64,000 nucleotides of DNA from Sorangium cellulosum (GCF_002950945.1 NZ_CP012673.1:2232001-2296000), one strand, 5' to 3'. Positions 53,343 through 63,097 are shown, counted from the stretch's first letter. The notes: generated from the sequence alone by a model not told the origin. A program made the numbers and translations.

Positions 53343-55844
53343 TTACGAGGGGTCCGCGCTGTCGACGGCAGGCTGAAGGACAGCGGGCGTCCGGTACCTC
53401 GCCACCACGATCGTGACATCATCGTCCGGACTCGGACAGAAGGCCTCGACCTCGCGGAGGATCTGGTCGCGGATGGCCTCGGCAGGCGCGTCCTGGGCGG
53501 CCTCGATGATCGAGCAGAGCCGCGACAGCCCGAACGGCTCCTCGCGCGCGTCTCGCGCTCCCGTCACCCCGTCGCTGTAGAGCACGAGGACGTCTCCGTC
53601 CTCCAGGACGAGCTCCTCGTCGCGCGTCACGGTGTCGATGGCGGGCACGGCGCCGACCCGCACGCCGGAGCTCGGGATGCGCTCGCAGCGCCGCGTCCGC
53701 GCGCGGCACACGAGGATGTCCTCGTGCGCTCCCGCGTACGTTACGCGACCGCTCCGCTCGTACCGGAGCAAGAGGAGCGTCGCGTGCTGGTCGCGCCTCA
53801 GGCGGTTCTGGATGTTCTCGTGCACCGCGGCGTTCAGCGTCGAGAGGATCTCTCGCGGGCTCGCGGCCGGCTCGCCCTGCGTCAACGCCGAGACCATGCT
53901 GTGGATCATCAGCATGATGAGGCCCGCCGCGAGGCCGTGCCCGGCCACGTCGCCGATCGCGAGCCACCCGCCCTCGCTCGTCGCGAACACGTCGTAGTAA
54001 TCGCCGCCGACCTCGGGCGCAGGGTTCATGATCGCGCCGAGCTCGAGCCCCTCGATCTGCGAGAGCGCGGGCGCCAGCGTGGTCTGGATGTGCGACGCGA
54101 CCTGGAGCTCCCGGCGCACCGCTTCCTGCTCCAGCCGTTCCCGCAGCTCCACCTGACAGACGATCTCCCGGTGCAGCGCCGCGGTCTTCATCGCAGAGCC
54201 GATCTGGACGCGCACCGCGTCGCACACGGCCTCGTCCGGCCCGTCACCGAGCACCAGAATGCCATAGTGCTCGGCGCCGCCGAACGTGATGGGCATGACG
54301 ATGACGCTGCCTCGCTCGCTCGACCTCAAGAACCCCGGCGGCGCGAGGAGCCGCGCCGGGAAGCTCTCCGGAGGCGGAGAGAGCTCGCGGCCGTTCTCCA
54401 TCAGAAAGAACGGCTTCAAGGTGGCGCGGCGGGCGTCCTCGTAGAGCGACAGCGACGCGCGCGTGAAATACAGCCTGTCGAGCTCCGAGGCGAGCGTGCG
54501 CTTGAGGAGAGGCAGGCTCAGGCACGTCGTGAGCCACCTCCCGGTCCAGCTGAGATCGTTCGCCGCGAGCTCCACGCTCAGGCGCTGTCGCCCCTCGGCG
54601 CGCACGGACGCACGCCCGATGAGGAGGCGCGCCGCGTGCCAGAGCTGCTCGAGGGACTTGCTCGATCGCGCGCCGCCTGGCCTCCAGCCGTGCCGGGCGC
54701 GCAGCAGCGTGATCACGAGCTGAAACTGGTCGAGGAAGCAGCGCTCATCGCCGGCTCGGTCGAGCAGGTGCTTCAGCGCGCCGAGGAAGCGGCCCTCGCG
54801 CCCCGCGAGCTCCTCGTCGAGCGCCGACAGCAGCTCTTCAGGCCAGCCCCGGAGGACGGCCGCCGGCATGCTCACCGCCTGATCGAGCGCGCGCGCGAGC
54901 TCCTGCCGCTCCTCGGCGCCCGAGGGCGATCCGTCGCGCGCCGGCGCCTCCGCGCGCGCGCTCCTCGGGATGACCTGACGCGCGCAGCCGCACGACTCGC
55001 GACGGATGAGCTCGAGCGGCTGCGCGTCGCGCAGCGGCACCGCCTCGCCGTCGAGCCTGCGCAGGACGGTCTCGACGGCGAGCGCCGCGAGGCGCTCGAT
55101 GGGCTGGCGGATGCTGGTCAACGACGGCTTCGTGTAGCGCGCGACGTCGACGTCGCCGAAGCCGCAGACGAGGACGTCCCGCGGGACCTCGACGCCGTGC
55201 GCCTTGAGCACGTCGATCGCCCCGAGCGCCATGTCGTCGTTGGCGGCGACCACGGCGTCGAGCTCGACCCCTCGGCCCATGAGCTCGCGCATCGCGACAC
55301 AGCCGCTCTCGATCGTGAGCTCGCCGATCGCGACGAGGCGCTCATCGTACGGGATCGCGTGCGCCTCGAGAGTCCGCCGGTACACGTCGGCGCGCAGCTT
55401 CGCCTCGGTGTGGGTCGTCCGTCCGCCGATGTACGCGACGCGCCTGCACCCGTGCTCGCCGACCAGGTGCCCGACCGCGAGCTCGATCGCGCGGCCGTCG
55501 TCGATGACGATGCTGGGGATCCCGGCGAGCGCGACGCCGATGCTGCATACCGGCAGCGGCGCGAATGTCCGGCAGAAATCGACCAGGCTCTCCACGCCGG
55601 TGTGGTTGCCGAGCGTCGCCGAGGCGACCACGACGCCGTCGGCCACATCCGCTCCGATGAGGCCAGCTATCGAGTTCTGGGCCTTCGTGCCCGTGTCGGG
55701 GCCGCCGAGCTCCTCCCCGAGCGCGATCACGAGATCGACGCCGTGCACCTCGGCGGCGCGCTCGACCCCGAACCGCAGCTCGGACTGGTGCTCGCCGCGC
55801 ACGTAGTCCATCACGAGGGCGATCGTCCGGCGCTTCACGGTCAT
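53343..55844 (-). CDS. LacI-type sensor fused to SpoIIE/PP2C phosphatase (downstream copy)
   Basis: Predicted 833-residue soluble protein. The ATG at 55844 overlaps the stop of the upstream paralogue (ATGA), with GGAGG immediately before it. Residues 1-290 form a LacI/PurR-type periplasmic-binding-like domain without any helix-turn-helix: TIALVMDYVRGEHQSELRFG, GCRRVAYIGGR, VVAANDDMALGAIDVLKAHG and SLTSIRQPIERLAALAVE. It ends in RRESCGC, the tail seen in LacI-sensor signalling proteins. A helical and GAF-like middle and a coiled coil (ELRERLEQEAVRRELQVASH) lead to the SpoIIE domain with VGGDYYDV (about residue 612), GDVAGHGLAAG, LYSDGV and DDDVTIVV. All metal-binding Asp are kept. Probable role: sugar-controlled Ser/Thr dephosphorylation of an anti-sigma antagonist-type partner. 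Confidence 0.88.
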   Translation of the reverse strand: MTVKRRTIALVMDYVRGEHQSELRFGVERAAEVHGVDLVIALGEELGGPDTGTKAQNSIAGLIGADVADGVVVASATLGNHTGVESLVDFCRTFAPLPVCSIGVALAGIPSIVIDDGRAIELAVGHLVGEHGCRRVAYIGGRTTHTEAKLRADVYRRTLEAHAIPYDERLVAIGELTIESGCVAMRELMGRGVELDAVVAANDDMALGAIDVLKAHGVEVPRDVLVCGFGDVDVARYTKPSLTSIRQPIERLAALAVETVLRRLDGEAVPLRDAQPLELIRRESCGCARQVIPRSARAEAPARDGSPSGAEERQELARALDQAVSMPAAVLRGWPEELLSALDEELAGREGRFLGALKHLLDRAGDERCFLDQFQLVITLLRARHGWRPGGARSSKSLEQLWHAARLLIGRASVRAEGRQRLSVELAANDLSWTGRWLTTCLSLPLLKRTLASELDRLYFTRASLSLYEDARRATLKPFFLMENGRELSPPPESFPARLLAPPGFLRSSERGSVIVMPITFGGAEHYGILVLGDGPDEAVCDAVRVQIGSAMKTAALHREIVCQVELRERLEQEAVRRELQVASHIQTTLAPALSQIEGLELGAIMNPAPEVGGDYYDVFATSEGGWLAIGDVAGHGLAAGLIMLMIHSMVSALTQGEPAASPREILSTLNAAVHENIQNRLRRDQHATLLLLRYERSGRVTYAGAHEDILVCRARTRRCERIPSSGVRVGAVPAIDTVTRDEELVLEDGDVLVLYSDGVTGARDAREEPFGLSRLCSIIEAAQDAPAEAIRDQILREVEAFCPSPDDDVTIVVARYRTPAVLQPAVDSADPS

Positions 55845-58318
55845 CCTCCGGGGGCCCGGTACCTCGCCACCACGATCGTGATGTCGTCGTCCGGGCTCGG
55901 ACACCAGCCCTCGACCTCGCGCAGGATGCCGTCGCGGATGGACTCGGGCGACGCCGGCTGGACAGCCTCGATCACCGAGCAGAGCCGCTCCAGCCCGAAC
56001 TGCTCCCGGTGCGCGTTGCGCGCCTCCGTGACTCCATCGCTGTAGAGCACGAGGAGGTCGCCGTCCTCCAGCATCAGCTCAGCGTCGCGCGTGATCGCCC
56101 GGATGTCGGGCAAGACGCCGACCCACACGCCGGAGCTCGGGACGCGCTCGCAGCGCCGCGTCCGCGCGCGGCACACGAGGACGTCCTCGTGCGCTCCCGC
56201 GTACGTCACGCGCCCGCTCCGCTCGTACCGGAGCAAGAGGAGCGTCGCGTGCTCGTCGCGCTTCAGCCGGTCGCGGACGCTGTGGTACACGGCGCTGTTG
56301 AGCGTCGAGACGATCCGACTCGGGCTCTCCGTCGGCATCCTTCGCGTGAGCGCCGCGCTCATGCTCTGGATCATCAGCATGACGAGGCCGGCGGCGAGGC
56401 CGTGCCCGGCGACGTCGCCGATGCCGAGCCATCCGCCCTCGCTCGTCGCGAGCACGTCGTAGTAGTCGCCGCCGACCATGGCTGCCGGCTTCGTGAGGGC
56501 GCTGAGATCGAGCCCGTCGAGGCGCAGGCGCGCGGGCGCCAGCGTGGTCTGGATGCGCGCCGCGACGCGGCTCTCCTCGCCGGCCTTCTCCTGCTCCAGC
56601 CGCTCGCGCAGCTCCACCTGCCGGACGAGCTCGCGGTGCAGCGCAGCGGCCTCCGCCGCGGAGCCGAGCTGGAGGAGCAGCGTGTCGTAGATCAGCGCGT
56701 TCGCTCCGCTGTCGAGCACTGCGACGCCGAATTTCTCCGCCTCGCCGAACGCGACCGGGAGCGCGATCATGACGCTGCGCTCCCCGGAGAACAGGAACCC
56801 GGGAGGCGCGAGGAGGCGCGCCGAGAAGCTCGACGAAGGCGGATCCGCTGCGCGCCCGTCCTCCATCACGAAGACGGGCTTCAGGGTGGTGCACTCGGGG
56901 TCTTGATAGAGCGACACCGCGACGCGCGAGAATCGCAGCTTGGGAAGCTGCGACGCGAGCACCTCCCGGAGGACAGGCAAGCTCAGGCAGGTCGAGAAGG
57001 CCCTCCCTGTAGAGCGGAGAAACAACGAGGCGAGCTCCAGGCTGAGCCGCTTTTCCCCTTCGGCGCGGACGGACGCGCTGCCGATCGCGCAGCGAGACGT
57101 ATGCCAGATGCGCTCGAGCGCCTCGTTCAGCGCCTCGTTGCCCTCGCCCTCGAGCGCGCTGCCGAGCCGCTCGCGCAGCAGCGTGATCACGCTCTGGAAG
57201 TCCTCCAGGCTCGCGCCCTCGCGCTTCGCCTTGTCGAGCAGATCCTCGAGCTCGCGCAGGAACCGCCCCTCTTGCCCGGCGAGCTCCTCTTCGAGCCCGG
57301 AGAGCAGCGCCGCGGGCCAGCCGACGAGCGAGCTGGTCGGTATCGACAGGGTCTCTTGCATGACGCGCTCCAGGCTCTCCCGCCGCGAGGCGAGGGCGAG
57401 GGGCTCGCCGTGCGTCGGCGCGGCCGAGGGGCGGGGAGCCGCGGCCGGCTCGGGCGCGCAGCCGCACGACTCGCGTCGCTTCAGCTCGACCGGCAAGAGG
57501 CGCCGCGCGGGGACGGCCTCGCCGCGCATCATGCGCAGGATCGTCTCGACGGCGAGCGCCCCGAGCCGCTTCACGGGCTGGCGGACGGTCGTGAGCGACG
57601 GGCTCGTGAAGCGCGCGACGGACACGTCGTCGAAGCCGCACGCGAGGACGTCCCGCGGGACGTCGATGCCATGCGCCTTGAGCTCCTCGATAGCCCCGAG
57701 CGTCATGTTGTCGTTGGCGCCGACCACGGCGTCGAAGTCGACCCCGCGCTCCAGGATCTCGCGCATCGCGGCGCGGCCGCTCTCGACCGTGAACATCCCG
57801 TACGAGAAGAGGCGCTCGTCAAAGGGGATCGAGCGCTGCGCGAGCACCCTCCTGTACGCGTCGGCCCGCTCCTTCGCCTCATCGTTGTTCGCCGGGCCGC
57901 TGATGTACACGATCCGCCGGCGTCCGTGGGCGTCGGCCACATGCCCGACGGACATCTCGGCCCCGCGGGCGTTGTCGACGAGGAGGCTGGGCGTGCCGTC
58001 GACCTCCACGCCGATGCTGCAGACCGGCAGCGGCGCGTAAGAGCGGCAGAAAGCCCTCATGCCCTCGACACCTACGTAGTGGCAGAGGGTCGTGGAACAG
58101 ACGACGATTCCATCGACCGTGTCGGCTCCCACGAGATAGTAAACGCTGTTTACGGCCGTCGCGGCGGAGCCCTGGGGGGCGAGCGTGTCGCCGAGGACGA
58201 CGAGGAGATCGGCGCCGTGCGCCTCGGCTGCGCGCTCGACCCCGAACCGCAGCTCGGCCTGGTACTCGCTGCGCAAATAGTCTATCAGGAGGGCGATCGC
58301 CGGGCGCTTCTTCGTCAT
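55841..58318 (-). CDS. LacI-type sensor fused to SpoIIE/PP2C phosphatase (upstream copy)
   Basis: Predicted 825-residue paralogue of the next gene, with the same order: HTH-less LacI-type sensor (PAIALLIDYLRSEYQAELRF, VVGANDNMTLGAIEELKAHG, SLTTVRQPVKRLGALAVE, RRESCGC), helical/GAF-like middle, coiled coil (RQVELRERLEQEKAGEE), and SpoIIE phosphatase with VGGDYYDV (about residue 615), GDVAGHGLAAG, LYSDGV and DDDITIVV. GGAGG lies 8 nt before the ATG at 58318. The two copies are nearly identical in the phosphatase part but differ more in the pocket region of the sensor, so they may respond to different ligands. The start of the second gene overlaps this stop, so both are made together. No partner kinase or anti-sigma antagonist is seen within the window. 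Confidence 0.88.
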   Translation of the reverse strand: MTKKRPAIALLIDYLRSEYQAELRFGVERAAEAHGADLLVVLGDTLAPQGSAATAVNSVYYLVGADTVDGIVVCSTTLCHYVGVEGMRAFCRSYAPLPVCSIGVEVDGTPSLLVDNARGAEMSVGHVADAHGRRRIVYISGPANNDEAKERADAYRRVLAQRSIPFDERLFSYGMFTVESGRAAMREILERGVDFDAVVGANDNMTLGAIEELKAHGIDVPRDVLACGFDDVSVARFTSPSLTTVRQPVKRLGALAVETILRMMRGEAVPARRLLPVELKRRESCGCAPEPAAAPRPSAAPTHGEPLALASRRESLERVMQETLSIPTSSLVGWPAALLSGLEEELAGQEGRFLRELEDLLDKAKREGASLEDFQSVITLLRERLGSALEGEGNEALNEALERIWHTSRCAIGSASVRAEGEKRLSLELASLFLRSTGRAFSTCLSLPVLREVLASQLPKLRFSRVAVSLYQDPECTTLKPVFVMEDGRAADPPSSSFSARLLAPPGFLFSGERSVMIALPVAFGEAEKFGVAVLDSGANALIYDTLLLQLGSAAEAAALHRELVRQVELRERLEQEKAGEESRVAARIQTTLAPARLRLDGLDLSALTKPAAMVGGDYYDVLATSEGGWLGIGDVAGHGLAAGLVMLMIQSMSAALTRRMPTESPSRIVSTLNSAVYHSVRDRLKRDEHATLLLLRYERSGRVTYAGAHEDVLVCRARTRRCERVPSSGVWVGVLPDIRAITRDAELMLEDGDLLVLYSDGVTEARNAHREQFGLERLCSVIEAVQPASPESIRDGILREVEGWCPSPDDDITIVVARYRAPGG

Positions 58319-58452
58319 GGCTGCCGCCTCCGATCACGCGCGTCGTCGATACGAGCTCAAGCCGGGGGATTGTACGTCGATCTTGATGGGCCTCCAACCC
58401 CTTCGCCCGCGACCGCGTTGCGGAGGTGGACCGACAGGCGTCGCGCTCTACG

Positions 58453-58488
58453 TACATGGGTTACATGGGTTACATGGGTTACATGGGG
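58453..58488. repeat. 9-bp tandem repeat TACATGGGT, four copies
   Basis: Four perfect or near-perfect units lie between the SpoIIE pair and the 3' end of the propeller-cytochrome gene. The unit is a multiple of three, but no gene is supported across it. Confidence 0.85.
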
Positions 58489-58587
58489 CTTGACCATCAC
58501 TCGATGGTGCCTGTCACGGCATCGGACGAGGCGCTGGCCACGGCCCGCGCCCCCGTCCCCCTGCGGGGCGCGGCGAGCGCCTCCCGC

Positions 58588-61329
58588 TCATTCGTCGCCG
58601 TCGCGGATGCCGTCCTCGTCGCGGTCGATCCCGATCCGCGCGCCGCTGCCGGGCGGGACGCTGGTGAACGTCATCTCGTGATGAGGGAGCTGCGCGAAGA
58701 ACAGCAGGGTCGACTTCGTGGCGGCGCCGAGGGCCTGTCGGTCCGCGATGAACTGGCCCGATCCGACGTAGAGGAACCCGATCTCGTGGCTCCCGACGCG
58801 CGCCTTCGCGACGACGTCGCACTCGCCCTCGTCGGCCCGCTCGAGGAAGAGATCGAGGCGCGGGGTCGCCGCCGCGAGGTTGTGCTGCGTCACCGTGACC
58901 TGCTGCCCGACGATGGGCGCCAGGTTGCTCTCGAACGCCATGATGTACTGCTCGACCTGCCGCCGCCGCTGGTCGCCGTTCCCGCCGGGGCTGTCGTCGA
59001 AGCCGCCCGGGCTGAAGACGCTGTCGAAGCCCATCACGCTCATGAAGCGGAAGATGGTGTCCATGGCCCCGTCGTTGAGGAACCCGAAGCCGCGCACCTG
59101 GTCCCCCATGAAGTCGTTGTCTCCCGGATAGATGAACGGAGTCGGGACCATGCCGAACATGCCGACCTTCTGGTACAGGTTGCGGAGGTGCGGGGTCTTC
59201 ATGACCTGAGGCACCTCGTTGCGGACGTACCGGCCGTCGGTGCCGAAGAAGCCGGGCAGCGGCTCGCCGAGCTGGGCGTTCGCGTCGGGGTCGATCGTGT
59301 GGCATCCCGCGCACGATCCGCTGAGATCCGTGCCGTCCGCGAAGAAGTGGTCTCGGCCGGCTTGCTGATCCGGCGTGAGCGAGCTGTCGAGGTTCCGGAT
59401 CGGGTTCGGCGGGTACATGATCTTGAGGGCGAAATCCGCGAAAGCCTCCATGTCGGCGGCCGGGATGGGCCCGCTCCGGCCGAGCAATCCGACGAACCCG
59501 GCCTGGAACTGCCTGAACGCCTCCCGCTCGTCGAAGGTGCCCTCGTCCGGCTGCGCGCTGGGCTCGTTGTAGCCGCCGGTGCGGTCGCCGCGCCAGTGCA
59601 TCGGTCCGTGGTTCGCCATGCCGCGGAGGCTCTGGGTGGTCATCGGCCCCTTGAGGGCCATGAAGTCGTTCATCGGCGGCGAGAACAGCATGAGATCCTC
59701 GGCGACGGGCCCGGGGTTCGGGACCGTCGTGATGTCGGGGTTGCCGAGATCCCAGGCCAGGCTGTCGAAATCTCCGAAGACGTGGCAGCTCGCGCACGAC
59801 GCCTCGCCGTTGCTCGAGCTGAACCGGGCGTCATAGAGGAAGGGGCGGCCGGCGACGATGCTCGGCGGCTCTGGGGTATACATCGGGACGCGCGCGGTCA
59901 CGGCCCGCGTCGTCGTGCTCACCACCGCGATGGAGTTGTCGAACCGCGTGAGCGCGTAGAGCCGCCCTCTCTCCTCGTCGAGCACGAGGCCCGTGGGGCC
60001 GACCGGCTCGCCGCCGTCGTCGAGGACGATGTGGCTCGCTGCGCTCGGAGAGAAGGTGTCGTTCTCCAGCTGGGCCGTGCTGAACACGCCGATCTTGCTG
60101 GACCCGAGCGCGGCGACGTACAGCGTCGCCCCGTCGCTCGTGATCGCCATGCCGAGGGGCAGCGCGAGGCTCTTGTCGTTCTCCGCGCTCGGGATCGGCG
60201 CGCAGCAGGCGCTGTAGTCGATGTGCTTGTTCAGGTGCCGCGGCGCGGCGCTGCCCTGGTCCAGCACGGTGATCCGGCTCTCGTGGAGATGTCCTCGCGC
60301 GCTCGACCCGGTGAAGATCCCCGGCCCCTCGAAGCGATCGAGGTTCATCGCCTCGGTGTTGGTCACGTAGACGCGGCCGCTCGCGGGGTTGACGATCATG
60401 TTGTAGAGGATCGTCCCGACGCCCGTGTAGAAGCCGGCCGCGCCGGGCAGCTGCGCCGGCGGGTTGCTCGTCGCGTCGATGACGAACACGTCCTTGTCGG
60501 GGAGAGCGTAATTCACGTACGGATCCCACGTCTGTCCGACGCTGTCGACCCAGCTCGTCCCGTCGAACTTCACGATCAGCGCGGTCGCCGGCTGCGTCGT
60601 CCCGAGATGGTCGGTGAACGGCGGCGGCGGCCCGCCGCCGAGGGCGACGATGTCCCGATGCAGGGCGGTGGTCCGATTGCCGCTGTGGAAGCCGGCCGCG
60701 TAGACGCGCGTCCCGTCCGGGCTCACCGCGAGCGCGCGCGGCGTGTCGGTGAACAGCGGGAGGATCGTGAGGGGGACGCCGCCGAGCGAGCTCGCCCCGA
60801 GGTTCGCCGCGTCGTAGACCCAGACGTCGGCGCGGCCCACGCCGGGCGTCGAGAGCTGGGGATCGTACGGGGCGTTCTGCCCCCGGTGCGCCGTCGTGAT
60901 GAAGGCGCGGCTCCGCGACGGCCCGCCGAACACGATGTCCCGCGGCTCGTCCCCGACGAGCAGGGTGCGCACGACGCGCGGAGAGGAGGGAGAAGAGACG
61001 TCGACGACGCTGACGCTGTCCGAGAGGTGATTGACGACCCAGACGTCGCCGCTGCCCGAAACGGAGACAGCGACAGGCTCGAGCCCGACCGTGATGGAGC
61101 TCCGATGCACGAGCCCGGATGGCATGACGCGGAACACCTCGAGGCGGTTGTCGGGGGTGTTGACCGCGTAGAGGTGCAGCCCGTCATCGGAGAGCGCCAG
61201 AGGACGAGCCTGCCCGCTCTCGAAGAGCGCGTAAGAGGCGGCTCGCGCTGGGGTGGTCGCGACGACGGATGACAAGGAGAGCGAAGCGATGATCATCGGC
61301 GACGCCAGGCGCCGAGAGTTGGATATCAT
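58588..61329 (-). CDS. Beta-propeller di-haem cytochrome, secreted
   Basis: Predicted 913-residue exported protein. The ATG at 61329 is 5 nt after AGGTG and gives a signal peptide cleaved near TPARA. Residues about 35-490 form a YVTN/Lactonase-type propeller (ARPLALSDDGLHLYAVNTPD, DVWVVNHLSDSVSVVDVSS, RALAVSPDGTRVYAAGF, RLYALTRFDNSIAVVSTTT). Two haem motifs follow, CASCH (about 511) and CAGCH (about 671), in a MauG/cytochrome-peroxidase-like arrangement (PMTTQSLRGMANHGPMHWRG, TPHLRNLYQKVGMFG). The C-terminus is a calcium-binding-type IGIDRDEDGIRDGDE. Probable role: surface oxidation or peroxidase-like electron transfer; the substrate is unknown. Confidence 0.85.
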   Translation of the reverse strand: MISNSRRLASPMIIASLSLSSVVATTPARAASYALFESGQARPLALSDDGLHLYAVNTPDNRLEVFRVMPSGLVHRSSITVGLEPVAVSVSGSGDVWVVNHLSDSVSVVDVSSPSSPRVVRTLLVGDEPRDIVFGGPSRSRAFITTAHRGQNAPYDPQLSTPGVGRADVWVYDAANLGASSLGGVPLTILPLFTDTPRALAVSPDGTRVYAAGFHSGNRTTALHRDIVALGGGPPPPFTDHLGTTQPATALIVKFDGTSWVDSVGQTWDPYVNYALPDKDVFVIDATSNPPAQLPGAAGFYTGVGTILYNMIVNPASGRVYVTNTEAMNLDRFEGPGIFTGSSARGHLHESRITVLDQGSAAPRHLNKHIDYSACCAPIPSAENDKSLALPLGMAITSDGATLYVAALGSSKIGVFSTAQLENDTFSPSAASHIVLDDGGEPVGPTGLVLDEERGRLYALTRFDNSIAVVSTTTRAVTARVPMYTPEPPSIVAGRPFLYDARFSSSNGEASCASCHVFGDFDSLAWDLGNPDITTVPNPGPVAEDLMLFSPPMNDFMALKGPMTTQSLRGMANHGPMHWRGDRTGGYNEPSAQPDEGTFDEREAFRQFQAGFVGLLGRSGPIPAADMEAFADFALKIMYPPNPIRNLDSSLTPDQQAGRDHFFADGTDLSGSCAGCHTIDPDANAQLGEPLPGFFGTDGRYVRNEVPQVMKTPHLRNLYQKVGMFGMVPTPFIYPGDNDFMGDQVRGFGFLNDGAMDTIFRFMSVMGFDSVFSPGGFDDSPGGNGDQRRRQVEQYIMAFESNLAPIVGQQVTVTQHNLAAATPRLDLFLERADEGECDVVAKARVGSHEIGFLYVGSGQFIADRQALGAATKSTLLFFAQLPHHEMTFTSVPPGSGARIGIDRDEDGIRDGDE

Positions 61330-61735
61330 TGAGCACCTGCCAAGTATCTGGAGCGCCGGGATGGATGCAGCGCGCCAAACATAGAATCGCAAATACGTCC
61401 ACGCGAGTCAAGCGCCTCGAGCGCCGAACGAGGGCGCGCTGCGGGCGTGCCGCCCGACATCGCTTGACGCGCTCGGGCTGCGTAGCGCGCGGGCCCGGAA
61501 GCCACCCCTTGTCAACTCGCGGTTGACACCCCTGGTTAACACACGCGGTGCACGCGCTCGGGTCACGCCGCGGATCATCGGACCGATCGCGGATGGATCG
61601 CCGCTTGCTACACCTCCGGTCATGAAACGATCCGTGGGTCCCATCTCGCCCGTGCGCGATGTCGCGAGGACAGTCCGCGCAAAGCCGTTCTGACCCCTCG
61701 AGGATCGATCCGTCTGGCGAGCAGAAGGAGAATCG
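61330..61735. other. Divergent intergenic region with an inverted repeat
   Basis: No gene is supported in these 406 bp between the minus-strand propeller-cytochrome and the plus-strand epimerase. It holds the inverted repeat at 61510-61528 and an AGAAGGAG ribosome site 5 nt before the epimerase start. Confidence 0.5.
61510..61528. promoter_or_regulatory. 19-bp inverted repeat, candidate operator
   Basis: TGTCAAC-TCGCG-GTTGACA has perfect 7-nt arms. Its right arm contains TTGACA (61523-61528), a -35-like hexamer reading toward the aldose 1-epimerase gene, so a bound regulator would cover the promoter. It is not the TGTGANCGNTCACA element of the pentose island. Confidence 0.5.
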
Positions 61736-62971
61736 ATGCGAGCAGGTGCATGGATTGTGGCGGGCAACGCCGCGCTCTGCGGCTGCGGAGCGGGCGAGGA
61801 GCCGCCCTCGCGCGAGTTTTCGGCGTCGTACTTCGAGATCTCCAGCGAGGATTTCCTGGGGGTGATCGACGGCAAAGCCGTGGATCTGTACACGATCGAG
61901 AGCTCGCAGGGCGCATTCGCGAAGATCACGAACCTGGGCGCCAAGATCCAGCAGCTCGTGGTCGCCGACAGGGACGGCCGGTTCGGCGACGTCGTGCTCG
62001 GTTACTCGAGCCTCGGCGCGGTCACGACCGGGCAGGCGTCGATGGGGGCCTTCATCGGGCGTTACGCCAACCGCATCGCTGGAGGCACCATCACGGTGGA
62101 CGGCGCCGAGTACACCGGCGGCTCGTTCAGCCTCGAGGGTGAGACCTTCACCCTCCCCGCCAACGACGGCGCGCGGCCCAACACCTCGCACGGCGGCCCG
62201 CTCGGCTCGCGCTTCCGCGTCTTCGACGCGGTTCAGCTCTCGAGGTCCAGCGTGAAGATGTCGCTCACGTTCGCCGACAGCGAGGATGCAGCGCCGGGCT
62301 TCACGGGCTTCCCTGGCACCGTCTCCCTCGAGGTCGTGTACACGCTGACAGAGCAGAACCAGCTGAGCGTCCGCTACCGCGCGACCGCCCTCGACAGGTC
62401 GACCGTCGTCAACTTCACCAGCCACCCGTTCTTCAACCTGAGCAACTCCCCGGGCAGCCCGGTCGCGGATCACGTACTCACCATCCACGCCGAGCAGTTC
62501 CTCGAGCTGAACGAGCTGCTCGTCCCCACGGGTGTCCTGCGCGACGTCGACGGCACGCCGATGGACTTCCGCTCGGGCAAGCCTGTCGGCGCCGACATCG
62601 GCGATGTCAGCTACGACATGCTGGCGCGGATCGACCCAGCGAAGGGCGGTTACGACCACACGTTCGCGGTCCTGCAGCCCACGCCGGGCGCCCTGACGCG
62701 GCATGCGACGGTCGTCGAGCCGGAGTCCGGGCGGGTGCTGGAGGTGTGGTCGACCGAGCCAGGGCTGCACCTCTTCACCGCCAACGGCCTGAACGGCGAG
62801 GCGCCGCGCGACGTGGGCAAGGGCAACGTCGCGTATCCGAGCCGCTCTGCGCTCTGCTTGGAGCCGATGCACTTCCCCGACTCGCCGAACCAACCGAGCT
62901 TTCCTTCGACGGAGCTCGCCGCCGGAGCGACGACCGAGGGCGAGATCGTCTTTGCGTTCTCCACGCGGTGA
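61736..62971 (+). CDS. Exported aldose 1-epimerase (mutarotase)
   Basis: Predicted 411-residue enzyme interconverting alpha- and beta-anomers of aldoses. The ATG at 61736 has AGAAGGAG 5 nt upstream. A short signal with Cys at residues 15 and 17 (LCGCG) suggests a lipoprotein or secreted form, unlike cytoplasmic GalM. Family residues are GAFIGRYANRIAGG, NTSHGG (His), TSHPFFNLS (catalytic His), GGYDHTF (Asp) and CLEPMHFPDSPNQPSFPST (catalytic Glu). All are present, so it should be active, probably outside the inner membrane, supplying the anomer taken up by sugar transporters. Not adjacent to the pentose operon, although it could assist it. Confidence 0.85.
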   Translation: MRAGAWIVAGNAALCGCGAGEEPPSREFSASYFEISSEDFLGVIDGKAVDLYTIESSQGAFAKITNLGAKIQQLVVADRDGRFGDVVLGYSSLGAVTTGQASMGAFIGRYANRIAGGTITVDGAEYTGGSFSLEGETFTLPANDGARPNTSHGGPLGSRFRVFDAVQLSRSSVKMSLTFADSEDAAPGFTGFPGTVSLEVVYTLTEQNQLSVRYRATALDRSTVVNFTSHPFFNLSNSPGSPVADHVLTIHAEQFLELNELLVPTGVLRDVDGTPMDFRSGKPVGADIGDVSYDMLARIDPAKGGYDHTFAVLQPTPGALTRHATVVEPESGRVLEVWSTEPGLHLFTANGLNGEAPRDVGKGNVAYPSRSALCLEPMHFPDSPNQPSFPSTELAAGATTEGEIVFAFSTR

Positions 62972-63074
62972 GCCCTCGTCGTCCACAGGCCTGGGCGACA
63001 ACCTGTGAAGATCAGCGCAAGGCGGACCTGGATGGACGAGCTTCGCGGCCCTTGGTCAGAGCCGATCGATGTGA

Positions 63075-63097
63075 ATCCGGACAAGAAATGTCCGGAT
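63075..63097. terminator. Perfect stem-loop between convergent genes
   Basis: ATCCGGACA-AGAAA-TGTCCGGAT has 9-nt perfect arms and a 5-nt loop. It lies between the 3' ends of the epimerase and the PPC/DUF4215 gene. There is no T-tract, so a bidirectional terminator role is likely but not certain. Confidence 0.55.

Noticed and set aside
58453-58488. 9-bp TACATGGGT repeat as a coding repeat or telomere-like sequence
   Set aside because: Only four copies, no supported gene across it, and no chromosome-end context.
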